NCBI GenBank assembly: GCA_012799845.1
Contig: JAAZKL010000164.1
Coordinates: 1-24,260 of the forward strand
Reading direction: 5' to 3'
Origin: Clostridiaceae bacterium
Lineage (GTDB): Bacteria > Bacillota > Clostridia > Acetivibrionales > DTU013
DNA length: 24,260 nucleotides
The notes under the pieces are model-generated. The model saw nothing but the letters and a program-made list of their open reading frames with translations. It was not told the DNA's origin and made no database searches. The position numbers and the translations under genes were made by a program. Positions 1 to 10,100 of this stretch are shown one piece after another. Within the stretch, counting starts at the first letter, position 1. Each line of letters starts with the position of its first letter.

Positions 1-1
1 C

Positions 2-2816
2 CAGGATATCACCGAGCAGAAGCTGAGGGAAAACAGCCTCAGGGAGATCGGCGACAATCTCATCAAGCTGCAGAAGGTAGCGGGAGTAGGCAGTTGGAAA
101 TACGACGCAGTAAAAAACAAACTGTATTGCACTGACGAATTGCTGAGTATCTATGGTTTTGACCGCACGGAGGTCGCCAGTTATGAAGATGCCGTGAGGC
201 TGATACATCCGGAAGACCAGGGCAAAGTGCAGAATGCGATGGACTGGCTCATGCTGGGGCGATCCTGCTCGGCCGAATTGAGGATCATATCGAAGGACGG
301 GACCGTAAAGCATGTTGAAGGCAACGCGGAGCCCATTTTTAACGAAGATGGCGAGGTTACCGGCGTTTTCGGAACGGCGCAGGACATTACGGAGAAGAAG
401 ATCCTGCTCGAATCCCTGGAGAAAAGCTACAAAAGCCTTATCGAAGCCGAGCGCATAGCCAGGATGGGAAGCTGGGAAATAGACCTCGTTAACAGGAAAG
501 TGGTTTTTTGCTCTGGAGAAGTGTTGAAAATGTACGGCATTCCGAAAGAGATGAACCGCAAAAAGAGGTCAGTTGTCTGAAGCTTGGCGCGGTTGACTGC
601 ATACACAGGCCGATCTGCATGGATCTGCTGAAAGCCAGGGTCGATGTGCATGCAGCCTTGTTGTGCGCCCAGCGTGCCCTCGTACAGCAGCTTGACGAAA
701 AGTCGCATTCCCTGGACCTGATTTTCGAACAGGCCCCCATCGGTATAGCTGTTTCACAGGGTTGTGATTCGGATCCCTCTGCCGATGTCATTGTAAAGGT
801 CAACTCGACATTTGAGCAGATAACGGGAATGACCAGGGAAGAACTCATGAGCTCGGGATGGCCAAAGATCACGCATCCGGACGACCTGGAAGAAGACATG
901 GAGAATTTCAGGAAGCTCCGGGCGGGCGAGATCAGGATGTATTCGATGGATAAACGGTATATCAGGCCGGACGGTTCCATCGTCTGGGTGCATATGGTCG
1001 TAGCCCCGCTCGATCTGCCTAATGAGCGGCAATATAAGCATATCTGCCTGGTGCAGGACATCACTGCGCGCAAAGAGATGGAAAAAGCCCTGGATGAGAG
1101 TGAACGCAGCAAGTCGGTACTTCTTGCAAACCTGCCGGGTCTGGCGTACAGGTGCTTTACTGATGAGGAATGGACGATGCAGTAAGTTTCCGAGGGCTGC
1201 TACAAGCTTACGGGTTACCCGCCGGAGAGCCTGCTGTACAACAGGGACCTGTCCTATAATGACATAATCTCCCCTGAATACCGCGAAGCCCTGCGGGACG
1301 AATGGAAACGGATCCTCGCGGCAAGGCATCCGTTCAAATACGAGTACGAGATCATTACCGCCGCAGGCGAGAAAAAGTGGGTCCTTGAAATGGGGCAGGG
1401 CATATATGACGATGACGGGAAGGTTGAGGCGCTGGAAGGGATTGTTCTTGACATATCCGACCGGAAAGCGGCAGAGGGCACTCTGAAATACAACAATGAG
1501 CACGACAGGTGGACAGGGCTGCATAACCGCGAGTATCTCGTGTCTCTGCTCGAAAATGATATCAGGATGAAGAGGGACTCCAAAAAAGCGCTGATCGGCA
1601 TCAACCTGGATACTCTCCAGGTGAAAGCATCCAATTACGGGTTCCATTACAGCCAGAACCTGGTAAAAAAAGCGGCCGAGGCTCTCAGCCGGTACTGTAC
1701 AGACAAGCGCCTGCTGTGCCACGCACGTGAAAACCGCTTTGCATTTTATATATCCGATTACGACGACAGGAGCGAAATCGCTGAATTCGCCAATGCCATC
1801 GTGAAGACCTTAAGGTCGGTGTTCGCTACGGAAAGAACAGGCGGCGGGATCGGGATCCTTGAGATCGGGCATGGTGAAGACGTGACCGACGTCGAACTCC
1901 TGATGAGAAGGCTCCTGATAGCCTCCGAAAGGTATGTCGGCCTGTTTGAAAATGACTTTCAGGTCTGTTATTACGATGAAGAACTGGAAGATCTCGTCAA
2001 CCGTGAAAGGGACATCGTCGAGGCTCTCAGCGCGATCGCGTCAGGCAGCCGGACGAATGACGAACTGCTATTGCTGTACCAGCCGATCGTAGATCTTAAA
2101 AGTTATTCGGTGCAAAGCTTCGAAGTCCTGAGCAGACTGAGGTCGGAAAAGCTCGGCCCTGTGTCGCCCATGGAATTCATTCCGATTGCTGAAAAACAAA
2201 ACTCATCCTTCCGGTCGGCGAGATCGTGATCGTCAAAGCATTCCGGTTCCTCAACAGGCTTAGGGAGCTCGGGTACGAGGAGATCTGCATTTCAGTCAAT
2301 ATTTCGGTCATACAGCTGCTGGATCCCGATTTTGTGAACAGGCTGCTGGAACCGGCGGGCAATATGCATATCGACCCGGATCATGTCGTTATCGAGATCA
2401 CGGAGTCGGTCTTTGCTTCTGATTTCAATCACATCAACAGTATTATTGGTAAGTTGAAAAAGTCAGGGTTCCATATTGCCATAGACGACTTCGGCACCGG
2501 CTATTCTTCCCTGGCAAGGCAGAGGGAACTGCATGTCGATTGCATGAAGATAGACAAATATTTCATAGACAAACTGGATACGGACCTGGACAGGTCAATA
2601 ACCAGCGATATCATCTCAGTTGCGCATAAACTGGGACACTGTACTGTTGCCGAAGGGGTCGAGAAGGAAACCCAGCTTCAGTATCTTAAAGAGCACGGTT
2701 GTGATAAAGTGCAGGGGTTCCTGATCAGCAGGCCGATCACTGAAGAGGATGTCGTAAGGTTCCTGGAAAATGAAGAAAAAATGTCCTGGAATGCAGTACT
2801 CATGGGCACCAGGTAG
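2..2816 (+). pseudogene. Broken multi-PAS / receiver remnant / GGDEF / EAL signalling protein (5' end outside window)
   Basis: Remains of a cyclic-di-GMP-type sensor protein, open at the left edge. Frame 2 (2-580) carries the end of a PAS unit, a full PAS with PAC tail, and the start of a further PAS. Near 550-565 the sequence changes to frame 1 and enters text typical of the end of a response-regulator receiver (K-L-G-A-V-D), so part of a PAS and most of a receiver are missing. Two PAS domains follow. The second is cut by TAA at 1183-1185, after which homology continues in frame as V-S-E-G-C. A degenerate GGDEF domain (R-E-N-R-F at the signature site) and an EAL domain follow. The EAL half shifts from frame 1 to frame 3 near 2190-2200, where one A appears to be missing from an A-run. 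Most EAL metal and catalytic positions survive (E in FEVLSRL, IDDFGTG, AEGVE, VQGF). Three independent lesions argue for a pseudogene, though sequencing error could explain the frameshift. Confidence 0.85.
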
Positions 2817-2864
2817 AACGTTCAACCACTTTGTAATATTAGTTGAGAAATTTTTTCTAAGTTA

Positions 2865-2893
2865 TAGACAAATGCGAAATTGTATTATATAAT
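2865..2893 (+). promoter_or_regulatory. Sigma-A-type promoter of the sugar ABC operon
   Basis: The -35 box TAGACA (2865-2870) and the -10 box TATAAT (2888-2893) are separated by exactly 17 bases. They match consensus at 5/6 and 6/6. Transcription would start near 2900, giving a leader of about 190 bases before the binding-protein gene at 3091. Confidence 0.65.
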
Positions 2894-2962
2894 TGTGGCG
2901 TAGCAGTTAATACTGAAGTCTTGACAATACATAAATCTGAAGCACAGATATTTTAAGATTCA

Positions 2963-2978
2963 TAGTTCTGTGGAACTA
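2963..2978 (+). promoter_or_regulatory. Hairpin/dyad in the leader of the sugar ABC operon
   Basis: TAGTTC and GAACTA pair around a 4-base loop (TGTG), downstream of the predicted start site. A second dyad, CACAGA (2943-2948) with TCTGTG (2967-2972), overlaps it and cannot form at the same time. It could be a DNA operator or an RNA element. No known riboswitch class was recognised in the 2900-3090 leader. Confidence 0.35.
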
Positions 2979-3090
2979 CTTGGGATTCATTAGGCATCAT
3001 TTTCATAATACTGCAGTCGATAGGTTGTGCCAGGGATTTGGATAATTTTGTTTTTTAAAACCCAAAATAAAAAAGAAAGGGGATCAAATA

Positions 3091-4827
3091 ATGAAAAAAG
3101 CAAAATTACTCGCGCTGCTATTGGTTGTTGTTATGGTATTAAGCGTCATAACAGCATGCACAAGGTCGGGCCAGGGCGGAGATACACCGGCTGATCCGTG
3201 CAGCAGCACCACCACACCTTCTACTTCTTCGGGAGACGGTGACAAACCCGCCGATTCAGGCAGCAAGCCTGTTCAGCCGATCACGTTCACGATGTTCCAG
3301 GCTGACCCGGGCGAAGCTCCTCCGGCAGACAACAAGATCGTCAAGTATATCCGGGAAAAGACAGGTGTCACCATCGACATCGAATACCTCGTAGGTGACA
3401 TGGAACAGAAAGTCGGTATCATGATCGCCGGCGGCGATTATCCCGACCTCATCGGACCCGGCCAGGCTCGTGGTCAGTTCCTGAATGCAGGTGCATTCGT
3501 GGCACTCGACGATCTGCTTCCCAAATACCCGAACCTCTGGAAGCACTATGAGCCCTTCCTGGACGTTCTTAAGAGCGTTTCATCGGATGGCAAGATCTAC
3601 ATCATGGACATCTGGAGCCGTAACTACTGGCTGAACGACGGAGAAGACACAGCATATCAGGCAGGTTACAACGGCCCTGCTTTCTGGACACAGAAAGACG
3701 TGCTTGCATGGGACAATTATTCATATCCGGCTTCGCTGGATGGATACTTCGATCTGCTTGAGCGCTACTTCAAGGCTCATCCGACGATCGACGGCCAGCC
3801 TACACTGGGATTTGAAGTACATTCACAGGATTGGCGTTCGTTCTGTCTGAAGAATGCGCCGCAGCACCTGATCGGCGGACGTAACGAAGGTGACGTCGTT
3901 GTCCATCAGGATACACTTAAAGTTGAGATCTACCAGAACAAAGATTATGCAAAGACCTACTATAAGAAACTCAATGAAATGTACAAGAAAGGCCTGATCC
4001 ATCCTGAGACATTCTCAAGGAACTATGACGATTATCTGGCAACCATATCCACCGGCCGTGTTATGGCAATGTTCGACCAGCAGTGGAACTTTGGAAGCGC
4101 AGAAAACGTTCTGATTTCCGAAGGCAAGTATGAACGCACATACGTACCCCTCGGTGTCAGCCTTGACGGAACACCCGCTTCTTACAACAGGTATAAGGAT
4201 GCAGGTATCGTAGGCGGTAACGGAATGGGCATCAGCGTGAAGTGCAAAGACGTCGAGCGTGCTCTTGAGTTCCTTGATTTCATGCTCAACGAAGATATCC
4301 AGAAGCTCTGCTACTGGGGTATCGAAGGCGAAGACTACTATGTTGAAAACGGACGTTACAGACGTACTCAGGAACAGAGAGACAACTTCAACAATCCTGA
4401 CTGGGTAAAGGCTAACTCCGGTATCAACTTCGCCAACCTGTTCCCGAAGATGCAGGGTCGTTACTCCGACGGAAATGCTTGCGGTGCAGGCAACCAGCCG
4501 GAAGAGTTGCTGGAAGGCATGTCCGATTATGACAAGGCATTCCTTGGCAAGTATGGATTCAGCGACAAGTCGGAATTCCTGCCTCTGGCAGAATATGCAG
4601 GATATCCTGAAGTATGGTCCATCTTCTCCACCATGGATGAAGACAACCCGACAAAAGCTATATTCAACGAGATCACAGACCTCCAGAACCGTTATCTGCC
4701 GGGCGTGATCATGTCTGACAACTTCGATGCAGCATGGGCTGAATATGCAGCAAGATATAACAGTGTCGACAGTGCGACACTTGAAGCAGAGATCGAGAAA
4801 GAGATCAAGGCACGTTACAAAAAGTAA
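3091..4827 (+). CDS. Extracellular solute-binding lipoprotein of a carbohydrate ABC transporter (LplA/YtcQ-like)
   Basis: Ligand-capturing subunit of a CUT1-type sugar or oligosaccharide importer, tethered outside the membrane. The 578-residue product begins with a lysine-rich n-region, a long hydrophobic core and a lipobox I-T-A-C, giving lipidation at Cys23. A low-complexity Ser/Thr/Pro/Asp-rich linker follows to about residue 60. The body resembles the large (~550-580 aa) family-1 binding proteins common in Paenibacillus and Clostridia, with the early signature T-F-T-M-F-Q. A GAAAGGGG ribosome site lies at 3075-3082. It is followed by a hairpin and two permease genes, the usual order for these operons. 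The ligand cannot be read from sequence; complex plant or host glycans are typical for the family. No hydrolase or ATPase gene accompanies it here. Confidence 0.92.
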   Translation: MKKAKLLALLLVVVMVLSVITACTRSGQGGDTPADPCSSTTTPSTSSGDGDKPADSGSKPVQPITFTMFQADPGEAPPADNKIVKYIREKTGVTIDIEYLVGDMEQKVGIMIAGGDYPDLIGPGQARGQFLNAGAFVALDDLLPKYPNLWKHYEPFLDVLKSVSSDGKIYIMDIWSRNYWLNDGEDTAYQAGYNGPAFWTQKDVLAWDNYSYPASLDGYFDLLERYFKAHPTIDGQPTLGFEVHSQDWRSFCLKNAPQHLIGGRNEGDVVVHQDTLKVEIYQNKDYAKTYYKKLNEMYKKGLIHPETFSRNYDDYLATISTGRVMAMFDQQWNFGSAENVLISEGKYERTYVPLGVSLDGTPASYNRYKDAGIVGGNGMGISVKCKDVERALEFLDFMLNEDIQKLCYWGIEGEDYYVENGRYRRTQEQRDNFNNPDWVKANSGINFANLFPKMQGRYSDGNACGAGNQPEELLEGMSDYDKAFLGKYGFSDKSEFLPLAEYAGYPEVWSIFSTMDEDNPTKAIFNEITDLQNRYLPGVIMSDNFDAAWAEYAARYNSVDSATLEAEIEKEIKARYKK

Positions 4828-4855
4828 AAACTTGATCCATCTCTTCTTTGGATGA

Positions 4856-4889
4856 AGAAGAGGCGACCGCAAAGCCGGCCGCCTCTTCT
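4856..4889 (+). promoter_or_regulatory. Intercistronic hairpin between binding-protein and permease genes
   Basis: A perfect 10-bp stem, AGAAGAGGCG (4856-4865) with CGCCTCTTCT (4880-4889), closes a 14-base loop that holds a further CCG/CGG pairing. No T-tract follows, so it is unlikely to be a full terminator. Such elements between a binding protein and its permeases commonly stabilise or partly terminate the transcript so that the binding protein is made in excess. That role is inferred here. Confidence 0.65.
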
Positions 4890-4953
4890 GATGTAATACA
4901 GCAAAAAAGAAAAATTTAGAATTGGTTGAGTTTCATAGCCGGGGGGATAGCAT

Positions 4954-5931
4954 ATGGCAACCACCAATATTGCAACAAGCAGAGCGATATCTGCAAAGCC
5001 TAAGAACACCTTTTTTCAAAAGGTCGTAAAGCAAAAAGAACTTGTGCTGATTACGATTCCTTACCTTGTGTACTTCTTCATATTCAATTATATGCCGTTG
5101 TGGGGCCTTACGATGGCATTCCAGAACTATAAGCCTCACCGGACTTTCTGGGAACAGGAATGGGTCGGATTTAGGCATTTCCAGAAACTGTTCACCGATC
5201 CTGCTTTTTACCGTGTATTGCGGAACACTTTGGCAATGAGCCTGATAAATCTTGTATTCGGCTTTGTTACTGCCATAGTTTTTGCTCTTCTTTTGAATGA
5301 AATACCCAAGCAGTTATTTGGATTCAAGCGTGTCGTGCAAACCATATCATATATGCCCCACTTCCTTTCGTGGATAATCGTCTGCGGACTTGTTTCGACC
5401 ATACTTTCGATGGAAGACGGGATCGTCAATAATCTGCTGGTGGCAATGGGGCTGATCAAAGATAAGATACATTTCCTGGGTAAACCGGAGTATTTCTGGT
5501 GGATCGTAGGTTTTACCAATGTGTGGAAATCAATGGGATGGAACAGTATCATATACCTGGCGGCGATCACTTCGATAGACCCGTGTCTGTATGAAGCTGC
5601 TGCTATCGATGGCTATGGACGTTTTGGAAGGATATGGCATATTACGCTTCCCGGAATCAAGTCGACCATAATCGTCCTTCTTATAATGAACGCAGGCTGG
5701 ATCCTCAATGCAGGGTTTGAGATACAGTATATATTGGGTTCTAACGGACTTGTCCTGGATGTTTCTGAAACCATCGATATTTACGTACTGAAAAAAGGCT
5801 TTGCCGGAACCGCCGGCAGCGGTTTTGCTTTCGGTACCGCGGCAGGCATGTTCAAGACCGTGGTCAGTGCCGTGATCCTGATAGTGTGCAACAATGTCTC
5901 CAGATGGTTGGGCGAAGAAAGGCTCGTTTAA
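4954..5931 (+). CDS. Carbohydrate ABC transporter permease 1 (LplB-like)
   Basis: Integral-membrane subunit of the sugar importer, pairing with the next gene to form the translocation pore. The 325-residue protein has an N-terminal cytoplasmic segment, a first membrane span near residues 30-50 and about five further hydrophobic segments, as in CUT1 permeases. The EAA coupling loop that docks the ATPase is clear: E-A-A-A-I-D-G followed by the I-T-L-P-G-I segment. The start ATG follows a G-rich site at 4941-4946. Function and fold are secure from family resemblance; substrate is not. No ATP-hydrolysing subunit is encoded nearby, so a shared MsmX-like ATPase encoded elsewhere is the likely energy source, as established for related Bacillota systems. 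Confidence 0.92.
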   Translation: MATTNIATSRAISAKPKNTFFQKVVKQKELVLITIPYLVYFFIFNYMPLWGLTMAFQNYKPHRTFWEQEWVGFRHFQKLFTDPAFYRVLRNTLAMSLINLVFGFVTAIVFALLLNEIPKQLFGFKRVVQTISYMPHFLSWIIVCGLVSTILSMEDGIVNNLLVAMGLIKDKIHFLGKPEYFWWIVGFTNVWKSMGWNSIIYLAAITSIDPCLYEAAAIDGYGRFGRIWHITLPGIKSTIIVLLIMNAGWILNAGFEIQYILGSNGLVLDVSETIDIYVLKKGFAGTAGSGFAFGTAAGMFKTVVSAVILIVCNNVSRWLGEERLV

Positions 5932-5974
5932 GTGAACGAGATCGCGATCCTATTTGGCGTGGAGGTATATAGAG

Positions 5975-6865
5975 ATGAGAAAGTCAATTGGTGACAAAAT
6001 TGTCGATGTGATAATCGTGCTATTTATGCTTTTTATCATCATTGTGATGCTGTATCCGATGTGGAATACACTGGCCGTATCGTTCAACGATGCAAGGGAT
6101 TCCATAAAGGGCGGGATCTACCTGTGGCCGAGAAAATGGTCTTTTTACAACTATCAAAGTGTGTTCAGGACAGATAAAGTGTTCAATGCATTTTTGATAT
6201 CAGTAGCGCGTACGGTGCTGACAACGATACTGAACGTATTTTTCTCGGGTCTCCTGGCATTTGTATTGAGCCACAGGGATTTCGTCCTCAAAAGATTCAC
6301 TACGATATTCATGCTGATGACGATGTATATCAACGCGGGCTTGATACCGACTTACTTCCTGTACCGGAACCTCGGTCTGATCAACAAATTCTGGGTCTAT
6401 ATATTGCCGGCATTGGTAGGAGCGTTCAATGTCATAGTCATCAGGACATATATAAACTCACTGCCGCCATCACTTACGGAATCGGCCAAGATCGACGGCG
6501 CTACTGAAATGAAGACGTATTTTCACATCATTATACCGATGTGTATGCCGGTACTGGCCACTGTTGCCCTATGGGTAGCAGTTGGCGCATGGAACTCATG
6601 GTTCGACTCTTATATATTCGCAACGAAACAAAGCTTGAGCACACTTCAGTATGAGATGATGAAAATTATTTCTTCTTCGATGCAGCAGGGTGCCAGCCAG
6701 CAGCCTGACTACCTGCAGAAGTCGTCGGAGGCGCAATCGAGCATGGTCACGCCGAACTCATTGCGCGCTGCCATGACCATGGTTGCGACCGTGCCTATAC
6801 TGGTCGTGTATCCGTTCCTGCAGAAGTATTTCGTGACTGTCAACATAGGCAGCGTCAAGGAATAA
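5975..6865 (+). CDS. Carbohydrate ABC transporter permease 2 (LplC/YtcP-like)
   Basis: Second pore subunit of the sugar importer. The ATG at 5975 is chosen over an in-frame TTG at 5954 because GGAGG (5961-5965) sits 9 bases upstream of the ATG. The product is about 296 residues with six hydrophobic spans. The EAA loop reads E-S-A-K-I-D-G-A, followed by I-I-I-P-M at the end of the coupling helix. The C-terminal segment Q-K-Y-F-V-x-x-x-x-x-G-S-V-K is typical of the YtcP family. It lies 43 bases after the first permease gene and ends the operon. Confidence 0.92.
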   Translation: MRKSIGDKIVDVIIVLFMLFIIIVMLYPMWNTLAVSFNDARDSIKGGIYLWPRKWSFYNYQSVFRTDKVFNAFLISVARTVLTTILNVFFSGLLAFVLSHRDFVLKRFTTIFMLMTMYINAGLIPTYFLYRNLGLINKFWVYILPALVGAFNVIVIRTYINSLPPSLTESAKIDGATEMKTYFHIIIPMCMPVLATVALWVAVGAWNSWFDSYIFATKQSLSTLQYEMMKIISSSMQQGASQQPDYLQKSSEAQSSMVTPNSLRAAMTMVATVPILVVYPFLQKYFVTVNIGSVKE

Positions 6866-6910
6866 TCTTAATACACGCAGCCCCCGTGCGGTACCGCATA
6901 CCGCACTGAA

Positions 6911-6935
6911 GCGCCGCTGATCATCCAGGCGGCGC
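6911..6935 (+). repeat. GC-rich hairpin after the second permease gene
   Basis: GCGCCGC (6911-6917) and GCGGCGC (6929-6935) form a 7-bp perfect stem with an 11-base loop. There is no T-tract after it. It may protect the 3' end of the transporter message or form a tandem structure with the terminator at 7024. Confidence 0.45.
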
Positions 6936-7023
6936 CTGACAGCTATGAAACGGTAGATTGAGTTCATTTAGCGCAAATATGAGGAAAGAGCAAGCATTAA
7001 AATTCAGTGATGCGATATGTCAG

Positions 7024-7057
7024 GGCGGCGATCCAATCCGGAGCCGCCTTCTTTATT
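7024..7057 (+). terminator. Probable Rho-independent terminator of the sugar ABC operon
   Basis: GGCGGC (7024-7029) pairs with GCCGCC (7043-7048), and the stem extends inward by TCC/GGA across a 2-base bulge. A U-rich TTCTTTATT follows at once. The position, between the last permease gene and the promoter of the secretion operon, fits a boundary between two transcription units. Confidence 0.65.
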
Positions 7058-7087
7058 ACTTGTTTGATCGACCGGCTTTTGCACATT

Positions 7088-7116
7088 TTGACTTCCCTGT
7101 AAATTAAACAGACAAT
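7088..7116 (+). promoter_or_regulatory. Candidate sigma-A promoter of the type VII secretion operon
   Basis: TTGACT (7088-7093) and GACAAT (7111-7116) are 17 bases apart and match consensus at 5/6 and 4/6. The predicted start site lies about 30 bases before the essC ATG, with the GGGGGAG ribosome site at 7144-7150. Confidence 0.5.
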
Positions 7117-7155
7117 GCAATGCCGAGGAGTTAGAATAGAACCGGGGGAGAACAG

Positions 7156-10100
7156 ATGAGTTTTATTATTTCAGTACATTTTAAAAACAGTTTTTATGAA
7201 ATTTTTACACCAGGCATAAACAATAGAAAAATTTCCATAGAAATTCCTTCAGACATATCCGGGTTCGCATCCGATTTTCCGCTCTCTTTCGAGGTCTGGA
7301 ACAACAACTGGAGCATATTGGAGAATGAAGCCGTCGTGTTCCTGAAAGGCAACGATTCAAAGAAAACCGTTCCTCTTGAGTCGGGCCTGACGATAAGCTG
7401 CGAACTCCGCCCGACACGTGAGAGATTCTCCCTCATAGTCGAAAAAAGTTATAAAGGATACTCGGATTTCGACAAATACGTATTGAAACAGGGGAAGATC
7501 ACTATAGGCAGCGCTGACGGGAATATGGTCCGGTACAACACCCGCAATCTTGTTTCCGGACATCATGCGGTCCTGGATGTAGGTCCGGACGGCATCTGTA
7601 CGCTTACCGACTCCAGCCGGAACGGCACGTTCGTAAACGGGAAAAGGATATCGGGAAGCTGCAGGCTGAACTACGGTGATGTGGTCTACATAATCGGACT
7701 GAAACTGATCTGTCTGGGGAACGTTATCGCGGTCAACCGTCCATTCGAGCCAGTCAGGCTGACAGGACTGGAATCGTTCGTGCGGGATGCGGAAAGCGGA
7801 CCTCAGCCGGATGCTGATGCCGATGACGGGTATTATCAGCGTTCTCCCCGCCAGATCGAGCCCCTGGACGATGAGACGATCGAGATAGAGGCGCCGCCGA
7901 ACCCGGCCAGGAGCCGCAGGCAGCCGCTGATGTTCACCGTTGGACCGTCCCTGACGATGGTCATCCCAATGGCGGCCGGCGTGCTGTTCACCATATGGAG
8001 CCAGCAGCAATCAAACAGCGGAATGGCCAGCCCGTTTATGTTCATGGGCATCGTAACTTCCGTTACAGCAGCTGTCATAGGAGTATTCTGGGCGCTGACA
8101 AATTACAGGTACAACATGAAGATGGAGCGCGAAGATGAGGCGCGGCGCCGTGACATGTACGGCAAATACCTGGAAAAGATCCGCCGGCTGCTGATTCGTA
8201 AGCACATGTTCAATAAAGAAGTGCTTGATAGGAAATATCCTGAAACGAGAGAGTGCCTGCGCTTTGTTATGGAAAAGAGCCGAAGAGTGTGGGAACGCAA
8301 TGTCAATCATCCTGATTTCCTGACTGTCCGGCTGGGACAGGGACAGATGCCTTCTCCCAATATCATCAGTATTCCTAAGGAAAGGTTCTCTCTCGTGGAC
8401 GACAACCTTGCAGAAGAACCGGCCAACATTAAAAATGAATACGATATACTGAAGGACGTTCCCGTATGCATTTCTCTGACCGAACACAACCTGGTCGGTG
8501 TGATCGGCGAACCGGCTGCAGTATACGGGTATATTCCACAGATCATGGCTGCTCAGATCGCGACCTGCCATTCATATACGGATGTACGCATGGCCTTCAT
8601 CTATAACGAAAAGCACGCCCGCAGCTTTGAATTCGCCAAATGGCTGCCTCACACGTGGAACGAGGACGGCAGTTTCCGCATGATAGCGTGCGACAAAAAC
8701 GGGGTAGGCGAACTGTTCTACAACCTGTCCTCCATGCTGAGGACCCGGCTTGAGGAAAAGGAGGATCCCTCGGAAGCTGTGCGTTCTCTTCCTCACTATG
8801 TTATATTTATCGCGGATCCTTCACTGGTCGAAAATGAGGCTGTCATGAAATATATATCCGCACCGACGGCACAGATGGGAATTACGACAGTACTGCTTTA
8901 TGAACAGATCGACAGGCTGCCGAACAACTGCACCGTGATCATCCAGAGCGATGAGGATTACCGCGGATATTACAGCCTGGACAGCAGTTTTGACGGTTTC
9001 AGCAATGTCATGTTCGATGGCGTGTCCATCGAAGAGCTTGAGGAATACGCCAGGGAAATGTCGAGCATCCGTGTGCGTGAGACTCAGTCCGCGGGCGCCA
9101 TACCGCAGATGCTCACTTTTCTTGATATGTACAAAACTTCGGTGGTCACTGACATCGATATTGAAAGGCGCTGGCTGGAGAACCGCACATATGAGAGCAT
9201 GAGAGCCATGATCGGCTACCGCAGCGCCAATTCTCCGCTGTATCTCGACATACACGAAAAATATCACGGCCCGCACGGCCTTGTCGCCGGCACCACCGGT
9301 TCGGGCAAGTCCGAGACGCTTCAGACCTACATACTGTCGATGGCGCTCAGCTACCATCCTTATGAGGTCTCCTTCATACTGATCGACTATAAGGGCGGCG
9401 GCATGGCAGGGAGCTTTGAGAAGCTGCCTCACGTCGCGGGCATCATCACGAACCTTGGAGGCAACCAGACGAACCGGGCGCTCGCTTCCATCAACAGCGA
9501 AATCAAGCGGCGCCAGACTGTTTTCAACGAATACAAGCTGAAGCATATCGACGGCTATATCGAGCTTTTCCGTGCCGGGAAAGTGTCACAGCCAATGCCT
9601 CACTTACTTATAATCGCCGATGAATTCGCGGAACTGAAAAAGGAACAGCCGGAATTCGTACGTGAACTCGTCAGTGCGTCCCGTGTCGGGCGCAGCCTCG
9701 GAGTCCATCTGATACTGGCGACACAGAAACCTTCCGGCGTGGTGGACGAAGAGATCTGGGGCAACTCCAAATTCCGGCTGTGTCTGCGTGTCCAGGACAA
9801 GCAGGATTCCAACGAGATGATAAGGCGTCCTGACGCGGCGTACATAACAAATGCAGGACGCGGATACTTCCAGGTAGGCAATGACGAGATATTCGAGCAG
9901 TTCCAGTCAGGCTGGAGCGGTGCGAGATATGAGCCGGATATCCCGTACAGCGATGCCGGACAGAGCGACGCAAAAATGATCAACCTCTGGGGCAAGCCCT
10001 GTGTGGTCGGCAGCACGAAGAAGGTATCGAAGCAGGAAGACGGGAAAAAGACGACCCAACTTGAGGCAGTCGTGCAGCATATATGCAGCATTGCCGAGAG

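Noticed and set aside
754..1722. Long - strand open frame opposite the PAS/GGDEF gene
   Set aside because: It is a shadow of a coding strand with clear PAS and GGDEF homology; the translation has no family features and no ribosome site.
2921..2954. TTGACA at 2921 as the main sugar-operon promoter
   Set aside because: No good -10 box lies 16-18 bases downstream, whereas the TAGACA/TATAAT pair at 2865-2893 is near consensus.
5954..5974. Upstream TTG start for the second permease
   Set aside because: The GGAGG site lies between this TTG and the ATG at 5975, so it can only serve the ATG.
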